The notes: a model not told the origin generated them from the letters alone. A stretch of 64,000 nucleotides of DNA from Competibacter_A sp037045535 (GCA_037045535.1 JBAOHI010000082.1:186001-250000); one strand, 5' to 3'; shown: positions 9,067 to 17,933, counted from the stretch's first letter. Numbers and translations are program-made.

Positions 9067-9177
9067 AATTTTTTTGTTAAACTGCGCACTGTGTAGCAGG
9101 CATTTTTCTTCTCCTCAGCCTGTTGCACATCCTCCTTTGGTGGTTTTTGGCCGGACATACTTGTCCGGCCCTTTTTT
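9067..9177 (+). ncRNA. Putative small regulatory RNA with anti-Shine-Dalgarno loops
   Basis: The 246-bp gap between prpD-like and HNH genes lacks a credible ORF but ends in a textbook intrinsic terminator. Before it is a hairpin (GCAGGC 9096-9101 with GCCTGT 9118-9123) whose 16-nt loop contains CTTCTCCTC (9108-9116), and then a linker with CCTCCTTTGG (9131-9140). Both pyrimidine tracts are complementary to ribosome-binding sites, as in small RNAs that block translation initiation. The region is much more A/T-rich than its neighbours. It could instead be the 3' UTR of the upstream gene or a processed 3'-end RNA. Boundaries are estimates from the possible promoter and the T-run. Confidence 0.4.
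9149..9177 (+). terminator. Strong Rho-independent terminator
   Basis: A perfect 9-bp GC-rich stem (GGCCGGACA 9149-9157, TGTCCGGCC 9162-9170), a 4-nt loop, and six Ts at 9172-9177. It ends either the prpD-like transcript or a separate small RNA. Confidence 0.9.
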
Positions 9178-9209
9178 ATTCTAGGGTGTAAACGGGGCCG
9201 GAGCGCCAG

Positions 9210-9533
9210 ATGATGACCGTAACCCCTTCCCGCATTCCCCCCAAACCCGAACGTTGCGAGTTATGTGGTCGCGTCATGGCCGCGCTGACCCGGCATCATC
9301 TGATTCCTCGCGCTCGACACCGCAAGAAACGCAACCAGCGCTTGTTTGAGCGCGCTGATGTCCGAACCCGCATTTTATGGATTTGCCGCCCCTGCCATGA
9401 TTGTATTCACGAGGTGCTGAGCGAAAAGGAGATGGAGGCGGGCTATCGCACTCGCGAAGCATTGTTGGCGCATCCAGCCATTTGCCGCTTTGTGAGCTGG
9501 ATCAGCAACAAACCGCAGGGGTTCAAACCGTGA
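9210..9533 (+). CDS. Small HNH-type zinc/nuclease-fold protein
   Basis: 107 residues with the treble-clef HNH arrangement: CELCGR near residue 16, the TRHHLIPR beta-turn with paired histidines near 30, then the ICRPCHDCIHE helix near 70 that carries the second Cys pair and the final His. HNH domains bind zinc plus a catalytic metal and cleave DNA, but many small chromosomal members have no defined function. Two adjacent ATGs (9210 and 9213) are possible starts. It begins 33 bases after the strong terminator and is convergent with the Bax-inhibitor gene, separated by a bidirectional terminator. Nothing links it to a restriction system or mobile element. Confidence 0.75.
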   Translation: MMTVTPSRIPPKPERCELCGRVMAALTRHHLIPRARHRKKRNQRLFERADVRTRILWICRPCHDCIHEVLSEKEMEAGYRTREALLAHPAICRFVSWISNKPQGFKP

Positions 9534-9573
9534 GCAGGTTGCCTTTGCAAGTAACACTGCGGATGGATAAGAA

Positions 9574-9597
9574 AAAACCCCGCTCACGCGGGGTTTT
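9574..9597. terminator. Bidirectional terminator between HNH and Bax-inhibitor genes
   Basis: A 10-bp perfect stem (AAAACCCCGC 9574-9583, GCGGGGTTTT 9588-9597) with a TCAC loop; the A-run on one side and T-run on the other let it serve both convergent genes. Confidence 0.85.
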
Positions 9598-9621
9598 GCT
9601 CGATTCGGCTAAACTTAGCGC

Positions 9622-10308
9622 TCAATCGTCACCGGAAAAGATGCCTAGAATTTGGAGTAGATTCAAGAACAAATTGAAGATGGTGATATACAGGCTAACG
9701 GTAGCCATGATGTAATTGGTTTCACCGCCGTGGATGATCTCGCTGGTCTGCCAGAGGATCATGCCGGACATCAGCAGGATGAACATCCCCGACACTGCCA
9801 GCGACAGAGCTGGGATGCCGAACAGCATCGCGCCCAAGCCAGCCAGGAAGGCGACCAGGATGCCTACCATCAGGAAAGCGCTCATGAAACTGAAGTCCTT
9901 GCGGCTGACCACGGCATAGCCGGACAGGGCCAGGAAAATGGCGCCCGTGCCGCCTAGGGCGGTCATCACGATTTGTGAGCCGTTAGGCAGGCTGAGATAG
10001 GCATTCAGGATCGGCCCCAAGGTGTAGCCGAGGAAGCCGGTCAGCGCGAACACAGCTGCCAAACCCCAGACGCTATTGCGTAGCCGGGTCACGACGAACA
10101 ACAGCCCGAAGTAGCCGCCCAGCGTGATCAGCCAATGCAGCGGCGCGGCGTTCGTGGCCATGGCGATGCCAGCGGTCAGGGCGCTGAACAGCAAGGTCAT
10201 CGACAACAGTGTGTAGGTGTTGCGCAGTACCTTATTGCTGCTGACCGCCGACTGCTCCGCCGTCAGCGTGATCGGCGTCTTGGCCAGTAGGTCGTTTCTC
10301 TGCATCAT
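9622..10308 (-). CDS. Bax inhibitor-1/YccA family membrane protein
   Basis: 228 residues with seven hydrophobic segments filling the protein from about residue 28 (NTYTLLSMTLLFSALTAGIA) to the C-terminal SLYITIFNLFLNLLQILGIF, the topology of the BI-1/YccA (TMBIM) family. Bacterial members are inner-membrane proteins; YccA of E. coli interacts with the FtsH protease, and some homologues leak calcium in a pH-dependent way. The conserved C-terminal aspartates (FSGDD at the end) are present. Start ATG at 10308, with a second ATG immediately after; an AGGAG lies upstream. Monocistronic between two terminators. Function here is inferred only from family. Confidence 0.9.
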   Translation of the reverse strand: MMQRNDLLAKTPITLTAEQSAVSSNKVLRNTYTLLSMTLLFSALTAGIAMATNAAPLHWLITLGGYFGLLFVVTRLRNSVWGLAAVFALTGFLGYTLGPILNAYLSLPNGSQIVMTALGGTGAIFLALSGYAVVSRKDFSFMSAFLMVGILVAFLAGLGAMLFGIPALSLAVSGMFILLMSGMILWQTSEIIHGGETNYIMATVSLYITIFNLFLNLLQILGIFSGDD

Positions 10309-10603
10309 CGTTGCAAGCTCTCCTCAGTGTGGAAACTTTGAATATTGACCGCGCGCGCGCAGCAGGGTTCACGGTGGAACACCGGTCGCGACCGGCGCGG
10401 GATTGGAATCGCCACGAATCAATATAGGGTTTTTGGAAGGATTTTAAAGCCTTCCGTCGCGTTTGAGACCGAAATATTTTATTGGCCTACCAGTACGGTA
10501 GGCTAGGTAGAGAGCCGATTGGCTACGATCCTTCATGAGGATTTGTAAAGCTCTCCTCGGGAGCGCTACACGAGGTCGAGGAAGATCCCGCGCCAGCGTT
10601 CGC
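10309..10603. other. Intergenic region before the Bax-inhibitor gene
   Basis: About 295 bases without a convincing gene. It must hold the promoter of the minus-strand membrane-protein gene. A perfect 7-bp inverted repeat (GCCTACC 10485-10491, GGTAGGC 10497-10503) is visible, followed by a partial copy (CTAGGTAG); it could be an operator or hairpin. A short alternating CG run lies near 10352. Confidence 0.4.
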
Positions 10604-10631
10604 AAAACCCCGGCGATCCCACCGGGGTTTT
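10604..10631. terminator. Terminator of acnB (bidirectional hairpin)
   Basis: A 10-bp perfect stem (AAAACCCCGG 10604-10613, CCGGGGTTTT 10622-10631) with an 8-nt loop lies 12 bases past the acnB stop on the minus strand, ending in Ts on either strand. Confidence 0.85.
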
Positions 10632-10643
10632 TTGAGGCGGTTT

Positions 10644-13226
10644 TTAGGCCGCTAGCTTCACCTTGTCCGCCACTTCGCGGTATTCCGGTACCTGATCGAA
10701 GTTCAGATAGCGGTAGATCTCCGCGCCCTTGGCACCGATCTCGCCCATATAGCTCATGTATTCCTCGAAGGTCGGAATCTTGCCCAGCAGCGCGCAGACT
10801 GCCGCCAATTCCGCCGAACTCAGATACACATTGGCACCCTTACCCAAACGGTTGGGGAAGTTGCGGGTCGAGGTGGAGACCACCGTCGCGCCATCTGCCA
10901 CTCGCGCCTGGTTACCCATGCACAAGGAGCAGCCCGGCATCTCCATCCGCGCCCCGGCGGTGCCGAAAGTGGCGTAGTAACCTTCCTCGCTCAACTGATG
11001 CGCATCCATCTTGGTCGGCGGGGAAATCCACAGCCGGGTCGGGATGTTGGACTGGCCGTTCAACACCTTGCCAGCAGCGCGATAGTGACCGATGTTGGTC
11101 ATGCAGGAGCCGATGAATACTTCGTCGATCTTGTCGCCGGCCACGGCGGCCAGAGTCTTGACATCGTCGGGATCGTTCGGGCAGGCCAGCAGCGGTTCCT
11201 TGATCTCGTTCATATCGATCTCGATCACTGCCGCGTACTCGGCATCGGCGTCCGGTTCCATCAGTGTCGGGTTCTTCAACCAGTCTTCCATACCCTTGAT
11301 CCGACGCTCCAGAGTCTTGGGATCCTGATAACCATTGGCGATCATCCACTTGAGCAGCGTGATGTTGCTGTTCAGGTATTCGACGATCGGCTCCTTGTTC
11401 AGCTGCACGGTGCAGCCGGCGGCGGAACGTTCGGCGGAAGCGTCGGATAACTCGAACGCCTGTTCCACCTTCAGGTCAGGCAGCCCTTCGATTTCCAGGA
11501 TGCGGCCGGAGAAGATGTTCTTCTTGCCTTCCTTCGCCACGGTTAGCAGGCCCGCTTGAATCGCCGCGTAAGGGATGGCGTTGACCAGGTCACGTAAGGT
11601 AATGCCGGGTTGCATTTTGCCCTTGAAACGTACCAACACCGATTCCGGCATGTCGAGTGGCATCGAGCCGGTCGCGGCGGCGAACGCGACCAGACCGGAG
11701 CCGGCCGGGAAGCTGATGCCGATCGGGAAGCGGGTGTGAGAGTCGCCGCCGGTGCCGACAGTATCCGGTAGCAGCATCCGGTTCAGCCAACTGTGGATGA
11801 TGCCATCGCCGGGCCGCAGCGCCACACCGGCGCGACTGGAGATGAAGTCGGGCAGGGTGTGATGGGTTTGCACATCCACCGGCTTGGGGTAGGCGGCGGT
11901 GTGGCAGAAGGACTGCATGACCAGATCGGCGGAGAAGCCCAGGCAGGCCAGATCCTTCAACTCATCGCGGGTCATCGGGCCGGTGGTATCTTGGGAACCG
12001 ACGGTGGTCATCTTCGGCTCGCAGTAGGTGCCAGGGCGGATGCCGGCGACACCGCAGGCACGGCCGACCATCTTCTGCGCCAAGGTAAAGCCCTTACCGG
12101 AATCTTGCGGCGCCACCGGACGGCGGAAGATCGGACTGGGGCTCAAGCCTTGCACTTCGCGGGCCCAGTCGGTCAGACCGCGGCCGATGATGAGGTTGAT
12201 CCGGCCGCCAGCCTGGACTTCGTCCAACAACACATCGGATTTGTACTGGAAGGTGGCGATCACCTCACCGTTTTTCTCGATCTTGCCGGCATAAGGATAG
12301 ATGTCGATGACATCGCCCATGTTCATCTTGGACACGTCGCACTCGATCGGCAACGCGCCAGCGTCTTCCTGGGTGTTGAAGAAGATCGGAGCGATTTTGC
12401 CGCCAAGGCAGTAGCCGCCGTAGCGCTTGTTCGGCACATAGGGAATGTCATCGCCAGTCCACCACAGCACCGAGTTGGTGGCGGATTTGCGGCTGGAGCC
12501 GGTGCCGACCACATCGCCGACGTAAGCGACCGGATGACCCTTGGTTTTGAGCGACTCGATCAGTTTCAACGGGCCGGTTTTGCCGGATTCATCGGGTTGG
12601 ATGCCGGGGCGCTCCATTTTCAGCATCGCCAGCCCGTGCAGCGGGATATCGGGCCGGCTCCAGGCATCGGGGGCAGGAGAGAGGTCGTCGGTATTGGTCT
12701 CGCCAGGCACCTTGAATACGGTGACGGTGACTTTCTCCGGCACCTTCCCGCGACCGGTAAACCATTCGGCTTCGGTCCAGGATTTCATCACTTGCTGGGC
12801 GTGGGCGTTGCCTTGATCGGCCTTTTCCTTAACCGAGTGCTTGTAGTCGAACATCAGCAGGGTATTCGACAGCGCCTTGGCGGCGGCCGGGGCGCACTCG
12901 GCGTCGTCCAGCAGGTCGATCAGGGGCTGGATGTTGTAACCGCCCAGCATGGTGCCGAGCAGTTCCGTGGCGCGCACACGGGAGATCAGCGGTGATCGGG
13001 CTTCGCCCTTGGCAACGGCGGCTAGGAAAGCAGCCTTGACGTAAGCGGCCTGGTCGACGCCGGCCGGTACTCGATGGGTCAGTAAATCCAGCAGGAAGCT
13101 TTCTTCACCTTTGGGCGGATTTTTGAGCAACTCGACGAGGTCGGCGGTCTGCTGCGGGCTCAGTGGCAGTGCTGGGATTCCGAGAGCGGCGCGTTCGGCG
13201 GCATGTTGGCGGTAGTTTTCGAGCAC
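10644..13226 (-). CDS. acnB: Aconitate hydratase B (bifunctional aconitase / 2-methylisocitrate dehydratase)
   Basis: 860 residues, close to the 865 of E. coli AcnB, which interconverts citrate and isocitrate in the TCA cycle and can dehydrate 2-methylisocitrate. The family N-terminus reads VLENYRQHAAERAALGIPALPLSPQQ; the matching start is a GTG at 13226 with GAAGGGG eight bases before it. The open frame runs further up to 13343, but that part resembles no AcnB. The HEAT-like domain, swivel domain (FKVPGETNTDDLSPAPDAWSRPDIPLH) and Fe-S ligands are all visible: the Cys of GSCMTNIGHYRAAGKVL and the pair in MPGCSLCMGNQARV. Cytoplasmic. The MmgE/PrpD protein 1.7 kb away could be related metabolically. 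Confidence 0.95.
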   Translation of the reverse strand: MLENYRQHAAERAALGIPALPLSPQQTADLVELLKNPPKGEESFLLDLLTHRVPAGVDQAAYVKAAFLAAVAKGEARSPLISRVRATELLGTMLGGYNIQPLIDLLDDAECAPAAAKALSNTLLMFDYKHSVKEKADQGNAHAQQVMKSWTEAEWFTGRGKVPEKVTVTVFKVPGETNTDDLSPAPDAWSRPDIPLHGLAMLKMERPGIQPDESGKTGPLKLIESLKTKGHPVAYVGDVVGTGSSRKSATNSVLWWTGDDIPYVPNKRYGGYCLGGKIAPIFFNTQEDAGALPIECDVSKMNMGDVIDIYPYAGKIEKNGEVIATFQYKSDVLLDEVQAGGRINLIIGRGLTDWAREVQGLSPSPIFRRPVAPQDSGKGFTLAQKMVGRACGVAGIRPGTYCEPKMTTVGSQDTTGPMTRDELKDLACLGFSADLVMQSFCHTAAYPKPVDVQTHHTLPDFISSRAGVALRPGDGIIHSWLNRMLLPDTVGTGGDSHTRFPIGISFPAGSGLVAFAAATGSMPLDMPESVLVRFKGKMQPGITLRDLVNAIPYAAIQAGLLTVAKEGKKNIFSGRILEIEGLPDLKVEQAFELSDASAERSAAGCTVQLNKEPIVEYLNSNITLLKWMIANGYQDPKTLERRIKGMEDWLKNPTLMEPDADAEYAAVIEIDMNEIKEPLLACPNDPDDVKTLAAVAGDKIDEVFIGSCMTNIGHYRAAGKVLNGQSNIPTRLWISPPTKMDAHQLSEEGYYATFGTAGARMEMPGCSLCMGNQARVADGATVVSTSTRNFPNRLGKGANVYLSSAELAAVCALLGKIPTFEEYMSYMGEIGAKGAEIYRYLNFDQVPEYREVADKVKLAA

Positions 13227-13363
13227 GGGTATAACCCCTTCGATGATGTTATGGCCCTTGCGGGCACGGATGGCTAGCCAGTGGCTGTTAGGCGGTCGAT
13301 GGCGCTCGGTCGGTGCCCCGCCAGAGCGATGTTCGTTTCCCACAGCACAAAAAAGGGCTTTAA

Positions 13364-13369
13364 ATTATA
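13364..13369 (-). promoter_or_regulatory. Candidate -10 box for acnB
   Basis: The minus strand reads GGTATAATTT, a perfect TATAAT, 138 bases before the inferred GTG start. No good -35 hexamer is seen at 16-18 bp, so activator dependence or chance is possible. Confidence 0.35.
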
Positions 13370-13527
13370 CCGATAACGGGTGATCGCGGGATAGCGAATG
13401 ACGGTGGGCATTCACTATCATGTGGGGATGGGAAGGGCGAAAAAGTTCCACCCTCGCTCGGTAAGACCACCTGTACGCGCCTTGCTTGCCATCGACCGCG
13501 CCGCTCTCGTGATGGAGACAGAACCAT

Positions 13528-15627
13528 GTGGACTCCCTGAATCAACCGAATGTTTGCCACGCGGAGTCTGCTGACGGCCCGCGGCACGATATCGAGGGGG
13601 AGGTGTACGCCGAACAGGTCAAACTCTTGTATGGCTATGCCCCGTTGGCCTATTCGGTCACGCTGATCAACGGTTTGATTCTGATCTTTGTCCAGCGCAC
13701 CCACGTTCCGATCCAGGTACTTGTGGGGTGGTTTGCCTGTTTGACCTTGGTCACGGCTGGCCGAATTTTCTTGGTATACGCTTATGATCGTGTCCGCCCC
13801 CCCACCTCGGAGGTGCGTCGCTGGGCACGGTGGTATTGTACCGGCATCGGTTTAGCCGGAATCGTCTGGGGTTCCACGGCCATATTTCTCTTTCCCGTCG
13901 ATTCCATCGGCCATCAGGTCGTGGTGGCCTTCGTCCTGGCCGGAATGACGGCGGCGGGGCTGTTAGTCTTGGCAGCCCGGCCGGAAGCGGCACTGGCCTT
14001 TTTGCTACCGGCGCTACTGCCGCTGAGCCTACGATTTTTCCTGCAAGGCAGTGAGTTGCATACTGCCATGGCCACCATGACCTTGCTGTATTTAGTCGGG
14101 TTATTGAGTATCGCTTCCAAAGTAAATCGCTTGATTCGCGATACGTTAAGCTTGCGCTTCGACAATCGGTTGCTGTCGGAGGAAGTCATTAAGCGCCGAC
14201 AGGCGGAGGACGCTTTGCGCGAAAGCGAAGCGCGATTGCAACGGGTACTGGATGGTGCGAACGATGGGTTCTGGGATTGGAATGTAACGACCGGGGATAT
14301 TCTGTTCAGCCGCAACGGCATCGAAATGCTCGGCTATCGGCCCGACGAGATTAGCCCGCACATCAGCAGTTGGCAAAAATTGGTACATCCTGACGACCAA
14401 CCGCTGTGGCAAACTGCGTTGGTGGCGCATTTTGCTGGGGAGACGCCGCGCTATCAGGCCGAATATCGGTTGCGCGCTCAAGCGGGAGACTGGCGCTGGC
14501 TGCTGGTACGCGGTAAGGTCACCGCGCGCGACGCGGCAGGTCAGCCCCTGTGGATGGCAGGTACCCACACCGATGTCACCGATCGCCGTTTGATCGAGGA
14601 AGCCTTGTATGACACGCTGGTCGGGGTACAGCGCCGCGCCGACCAGATGACCGCCCTCAACCACATGAGCGACTTACTGCTGTCCTGCGAAAGCCGTCAG
14701 GAAGCCTACGAGATTATCCTGCGTGGGGCGAGGCGGTTATTTGACGGTTGTATTGGCAACTTGGCGATGCGCGAGGATGCCTCGTCCGATCTGCGAGTGA
14801 TGGCGTCCTGGGGTAATACTCGACTTTTACCCGCGACCTTCGCGCCGCACGATTGCTGGGCACTGCGGCGCGGTGTGCCGTATGAGTTGGAGGACCCGGC
14901 TCACAGCGTGCCTTGTCGGCATTTCGTCCATCCACCGACGCGCGCTTATCTGTGCCTGCCGCTGATTGTCCGCGGCGAGGCAATCGGCCTGTTGTATATC
15001 GGTGCGAGTGAATCGATGGCTGAGGAGCAGTTCCGTGAGTCGTGCACTCTTGCCGTCACGGTCGGCGAATCCATCAAACTCGCGCTCTCGAACCTCAAAT
15101 TGCAGGAAGCGTTGCGCGAACAGGCCATCCGCGACCCGCTCACCGGGCTGTTCAATCGACGCTATTTGGATGAAACCTTGCCCCGTGAGCTTTATCGTCG
15201 GCAGCGCGCCGGTGAGCCGCTCGTCGTCGCGATGCTGGACTTGGACCATTTCAAGCATTTCAATGATCTCTACGGACATGAAGCCGGTGACACCGTTTTG
15301 CGAGCGGTCGGCGGTTTGCTGCGCCGGTCATTGCGCGCCAGCGATTTGGCCTGTCGATACGGTGGCGAGGAATTGACCGTCGTCATGTCCGGCTCGTCCC
15401 TCGATGATGCGCGGACCCGACTCGATGCATTGCGGCAGGCGGTCGTGCATCTCCATCTGCCTTACCGGGATGGCACGTTGCCGGCGGTCACCGTCTCTAT
15501 TGGAGTGGCTTCGGCCGACGCTGGGGAAACCGATCCAGCCGCTTTGTTGAGTCGGGCTGATGCTGCGCTGTATCGGGCCAAGGAGCAGGGCCGCAATCGG
15601 GTGGAGGCTGCTGGCGCCAACCTGTGA
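13528..15627 (+). CDS. Membrane-bound diguanylate cyclase with PAS and GAF domains
   Basis: 699 residues. Residues about 30-205 hold five or six hydrophobic segments (MASE-like membrane sensor), residues about 235-360 a PAS/PAC domain (ANDGFWDWNVTTGDILFS), residues about 375-525 a GAF domain, and the end a GGDEF domain that makes cyclic di-GMP from two GTP. The active site is YGGEEL; an RxxD inhibitory site (RASD) sits exactly five residues before it, so product inhibition is expected. The GTG start at 13528 overlaps an out-of-frame ATG (13526) which would give only a four-residue peptide; GGAGA lies upstream. Convergent with the protease gene. Ligands of the sensor domains are unknown. Confidence 0.9.
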   Translation: MDSLNQPNVCHAESADGPRHDIEGEVYAEQVKLLYGYAPLAYSVTLINGLILIFVQRTHVPIQVLVGWFACLTLVTAGRIFLVYAYDRVRPPTSEVRRWARWYCTGIGLAGIVWGSTAIFLFPVDSIGHQVVVAFVLAGMTAAGLLVLAARPEAALAFLLPALLPLSLRFFLQGSELHTAMATMTLLYLVGLLSIASKVNRLIRDTLSLRFDNRLLSEEVIKRRQAEDALRESEARLQRVLDGANDGFWDWNVTTGDILFSRNGIEMLGYRPDEISPHISSWQKLVHPDDQPLWQTALVAHFAGETPRYQAEYRLRAQAGDWRWLLVRGKVTARDAAGQPLWMAGTHTDVTDRRLIEEALYDTLVGVQRRADQMTALNHMSDLLLSCESRQEAYEIILRGARRLFDGCIGNLAMREDASSDLRVMASWGNTRLLPATFAPHDCWALRRGVPYELEDPAHSVPCRHFVHPPTRAYLCLPLIVRGEAIGLLYIGASESMAEEQFRESCTLAVTVGESIKLALSNLKLQEALREQAIRDPLTGLFNRRYLDETLPRELYRRQRAGEPLVVAMLDLDHFKHFNDLYGHEAGDTVLRAVGGLLRRSLRASDLACRYGGEELTVVMSGSSLDDARTRLDALRQAVVHLHLPYRDGTLPAVTVSIGVASADAGETDPAALLSRADAALYRAKEQGRNRVEAAGANL

Positions 15628-15691
15628 AGCGACGCTGCGAACCGAGGCGGTGACTGCTCCACTGTTGGGTTCTCGCGCTGTCGCCTCCGTG

Positions 15692-15744
15692 CCTCAAGAT
15701 AGCGCGCGACCGCGTCGCGCTGGACGCAGCCGCGCGCTATGAGG
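15692..15744. terminator. Large palindrome between convergent genes
   Basis: ATAGCGCGCG (15699-15708) pairs perfectly with CGCGCGCTAT (15731-15740), and CCTC (15692-15695) pairs with GAGG (15741-15744) across a 3-nt bulge. Its position between two convergent stop codons suggests a terminator or REP-like element; there is no T-run. Confidence 0.45.
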
Positions 15745-15752
15745 CTGGGCGT

Positions 15753-17150
15753 TCAGTTCTTGCCTTCCTCAGGGAGGGTCAATGCCAGGAATAAGGCGCC
15801 GTTATCGCGTCGCACCAAGACTGGAATCGGTCGACCGGTGGGTAATTGCTTGACTAATTCCGTGAACTGGCCGACATCGCTGACCTCGGTGTTATTGATG
15901 CGAGCAATGATGTCGCCCGGTCGAATGCCGGCGCTGGCTGCCGGCCCCTCATCCACGTCCTTGACCAGCACGCCCACGCTGTTCTGCTTGCGCCGCTCGG
16001 GCGGCAGTTCCGCCACCATCAGACCGAGCCGGTTGCTGCTGGACGGTTCGGCGATGGCCTGTTGCAACTTGTTCTCGTCAGGCAATTGCTCGATTTGAAC
16101 GGTCAATGCGTGCTCCTTGCCATCCCGGATCACTGTCAACGCCACATGGGTACCAGGTCGAGTGCGGCCAACTTGCAACGGCAGGTCGCTGGAATGCCTG
16201 ACCGGCTGACCGTTGAAGGCGACGATGATGTCGCCGGTCTTGATGCCACCGGCCTGGGCCGGGCTGTCCGCCATCACCTGCCCAACTAGGGCGCCATGTG
16301 GCTTGTCCAAGCCAAAGGATTGGGCCAATTCTGGGGTGACCTCCTGAATCAGCACGCCCAGCCAGCCGCGCGCAACCTTGCCGCCGCTTTTGAGCTGGTC
16401 CACCACGTCCATCGCCACATCGATGGGAATCGCGAAGGACAAACCTTGATAGCCGCCGGAGCGGCTGTAAATCTGCGAGTTGACGCCGATCACCTCGCCG
16501 TCGAGATTGAACAGCGGCCCGCCGGAGTTACCGGGATTGACGGCGGCGTCGGTCTGGATGAACGGCACGTAGTTGTCGCTGGGCAGGTTGCGGCCCAGCG
16601 CGCTGATGATGCCCTGGGTGGCGGTGCGCTCGAAGCCGAACGGTGAGCCGATCGCCAGGACCCACTGGCCGACCTTGACTTTCCCGATGTCGCCGATCTT
16701 GACGGTAGGCAGCGCGGTGTCGGTCTTCACCTTCAGCAGCGCGATGTCGCTGCGTTTGTCTTTGCCGACCACTTGCGCTGTGAGTTCGGTGCGGTCGGGC
16801 AGGCCGACCATAATGCTGTCCATCTCTTCGACGACGTGAGCATTGGTAACAACATAGCCGTCCGGAGAAAGGATGAAGCCAGAACCGACCGACGAATGCG
16901 GTTGGGCGGGCAGGTCGGGCATTTCATCGAAGAAGCGTTTGAAGTAATCGTAAAAGGGGCTGTTCTCGGGAATGCCCGGATGACCTCGCTTCGACCGCTC
17001 CTTCGGCTCGGACTTGGTTTGAATGCTGACCACCGCCGGGCTGTATTGCTCGACGAGGGAGACAAAATCGGGGTATTCCGCCGCTGCGGCGACGGTACTC
17101 CAGATCAATCCGAGGAAAACGCTCAGCCAGAGCGGCTGTTTCAAGTGCAT
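15753..17150 (-). CDS. Periplasmic Do-family serine protease (MucD/DegP-like)
   Basis: 465 residues. The signal peptide (MHLKQPLWLSVFLGLIWSTVAAAA) is followed by a trypsin-like domain with the triad His105 (VVTNAHVV), Asp135 (DKRSDIALLK) and Ser209 (VNPGNSGGPLF), then two PDZ domains (about 265-350 and 375-460). Do-family proteases degrade or refold misfolded envelope proteins; two PDZ domains and the sequence around residues 25-45 resemble MucD most. The ATG at 17150 has an ideal GGAGAAG six bases upstream and starts the signal peptide. The frame is open to 17315, but that extension is not family-like. It is divergent from the thioredoxin-fold gene, sharing a 201-bp promoter region. Confidence 0.93.
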   Translation of the reverse strand: MHLKQPLWLSVFLGLIWSTVAAAAEYPDFVSLVEQYSPAVVSIQTKSEPKERSKRGHPGIPENSPFYDYFKRFFDEMPDLPAQPHSSVGSGFILSPDGYVVTNAHVVEEMDSIMVGLPDRTELTAQVVGKDKRSDIALLKVKTDTALPTVKIGDIGKVKVGQWVLAIGSPFGFERTATQGIISALGRNLPSDNYVPFIQTDAAVNPGNSGGPLFNLDGEVIGVNSQIYSRSGGYQGLSFAIPIDVAMDVVDQLKSGGKVARGWLGVLIQEVTPELAQSFGLDKPHGALVGQVMADSPAQAGGIKTGDIIVAFNGQPVRHSSDLPLQVGRTRPGTHVALTVIRDGKEHALTVQIEQLPDENKLQQAIAEPSSSNRLGLMVAELPPERRKQNSVGVLVKDVDEGPAASAGIRPGDIIARINNTEVSDVGQFTELVKQLPTGRPIPVLVRRDNGALFLALTLPEEGKN

Positions 17151-17351
17151 GTAACTTCTCCGGTGTAATGAGGGGGCCTGTTCTGGAAATCGGTATAAAG
17201 ACAGAAGAAAATCACCGAACTTGTCGGGATTGACCGTGGGTTGCCGGCTTGGTTCGCGGGCCGGATCGCACAACCTCGACCCGAAATAATGGTCGTAATT
17301 GGCGGCCTGCGCCACAATCTCGAATCGTCGATCCCTTCATGAGGAAATATC

Positions 17352-17933
17352 ATGGCTCAGACTGCTTCCACCATGCTGCCGCTGGGTACGTCCGCGCCGG
17401 ATTTCAGTTTGCCCGAGCCTGCTACCGGCAGCACCGTGGCACTCGCCGATTTGCGCGGCAGTCCCGCGTTGCTGGTGATGTTCATCTCCAACCACTGTCC
17501 GTTCGTCCAGCATATCCGGGAAGCGCTGGCGCGGTTCACCTCGGACTATCGGGGTCGGGGATTGGCCTGCGTGGCGATCGGCGCCAACGATGTGATCAAG
17601 TATCCCGATGACGGTCCGGTACGCATTGCCGAGGAAGTGCAATCTCGCGGTTATCCTTTCCCGTATCTGTACGACGAAAGCCAAGCCATCGCCAAAGCTT
17701 ATCGTGCCGCTTGCACGCCCGATTTTTTCCTGTTCGACGCCGACCGCCAATTGGTCTATCGCGGCCAATTCGACGCCAGCCGGCCCGGCAACACGGTTCC
17801 CGTGACCGGGGCGGACCTACGGGCGGCGGTGGATGCTGTGTTAGCGGGCCAGCCGGTTTCATCGGAACAGAAGCCCAGCATGGGCTGCAATATCAAATGG
17901 AAGTTGGGCAACGAGCCGGATTATTTTCATTGA
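17352..17933 (+). CDS. Thioredoxin-fold (AhpC/TSA-like) family protein
   Basis: 193 residues with a peroxiredoxin-type thioredoxin fold: GTSAPDFSLPEPATG at 12-26, the first strand ALLVMFISNHCPFVQHI at 39-55 with a single N-terminal Cys in NHCPFV, a conserved cis-Pro loop ACTPDFFLFD near 119, and a C-terminal PSMGCNIKWK segment typical of this subfamily. Members are annotated as thioredoxin-family or redoxin proteins; peroxidase activity is possible but not shown. The absence of a CxxC motif argues against disulfide reductase activity. No signal peptide, so cytoplasmic. GAGGAA precedes the ATG at suitable distance. Confidence 0.85.
   Translation: MAQTASTMLPLGTSAPDFSLPEPATGSTVALADLRGSPALLVMFISNHCPFVQHIREALARFTSDYRGRGLACVAIGANDVIKYPDDGPVRIAEEVQSRGYPFPYLYDESQAIAKAYRAACTPDFFLFDADRQLVYRGQFDASRPGNTVPVTGADLRAAVDAVLAGQPVSSEQKPSMGCNIKWKLGNEPDYFH

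Noticed and set aside
10535..11116. 193-residue plus-strand ORF in the acnB 3' region
   Set aside because: Antisense to conserved AcnB coding sequence, with low-complexity Arg/Pro/Ser composition and no recognisable domain.
11793..12995. 400-residue plus-strand ORF inside acnB
   Set aside because: Long only because of high GC; it is the antisense shadow of acnB, whose conservation is unambiguous.
10644..13343. AcnD-type methylcitrate dehydratase paired with the PrpD-like gene
   Set aside because: The protein has AcnB domain order and N-terminal HEAT-like domain, not the AcnA/AcnD arrangement.
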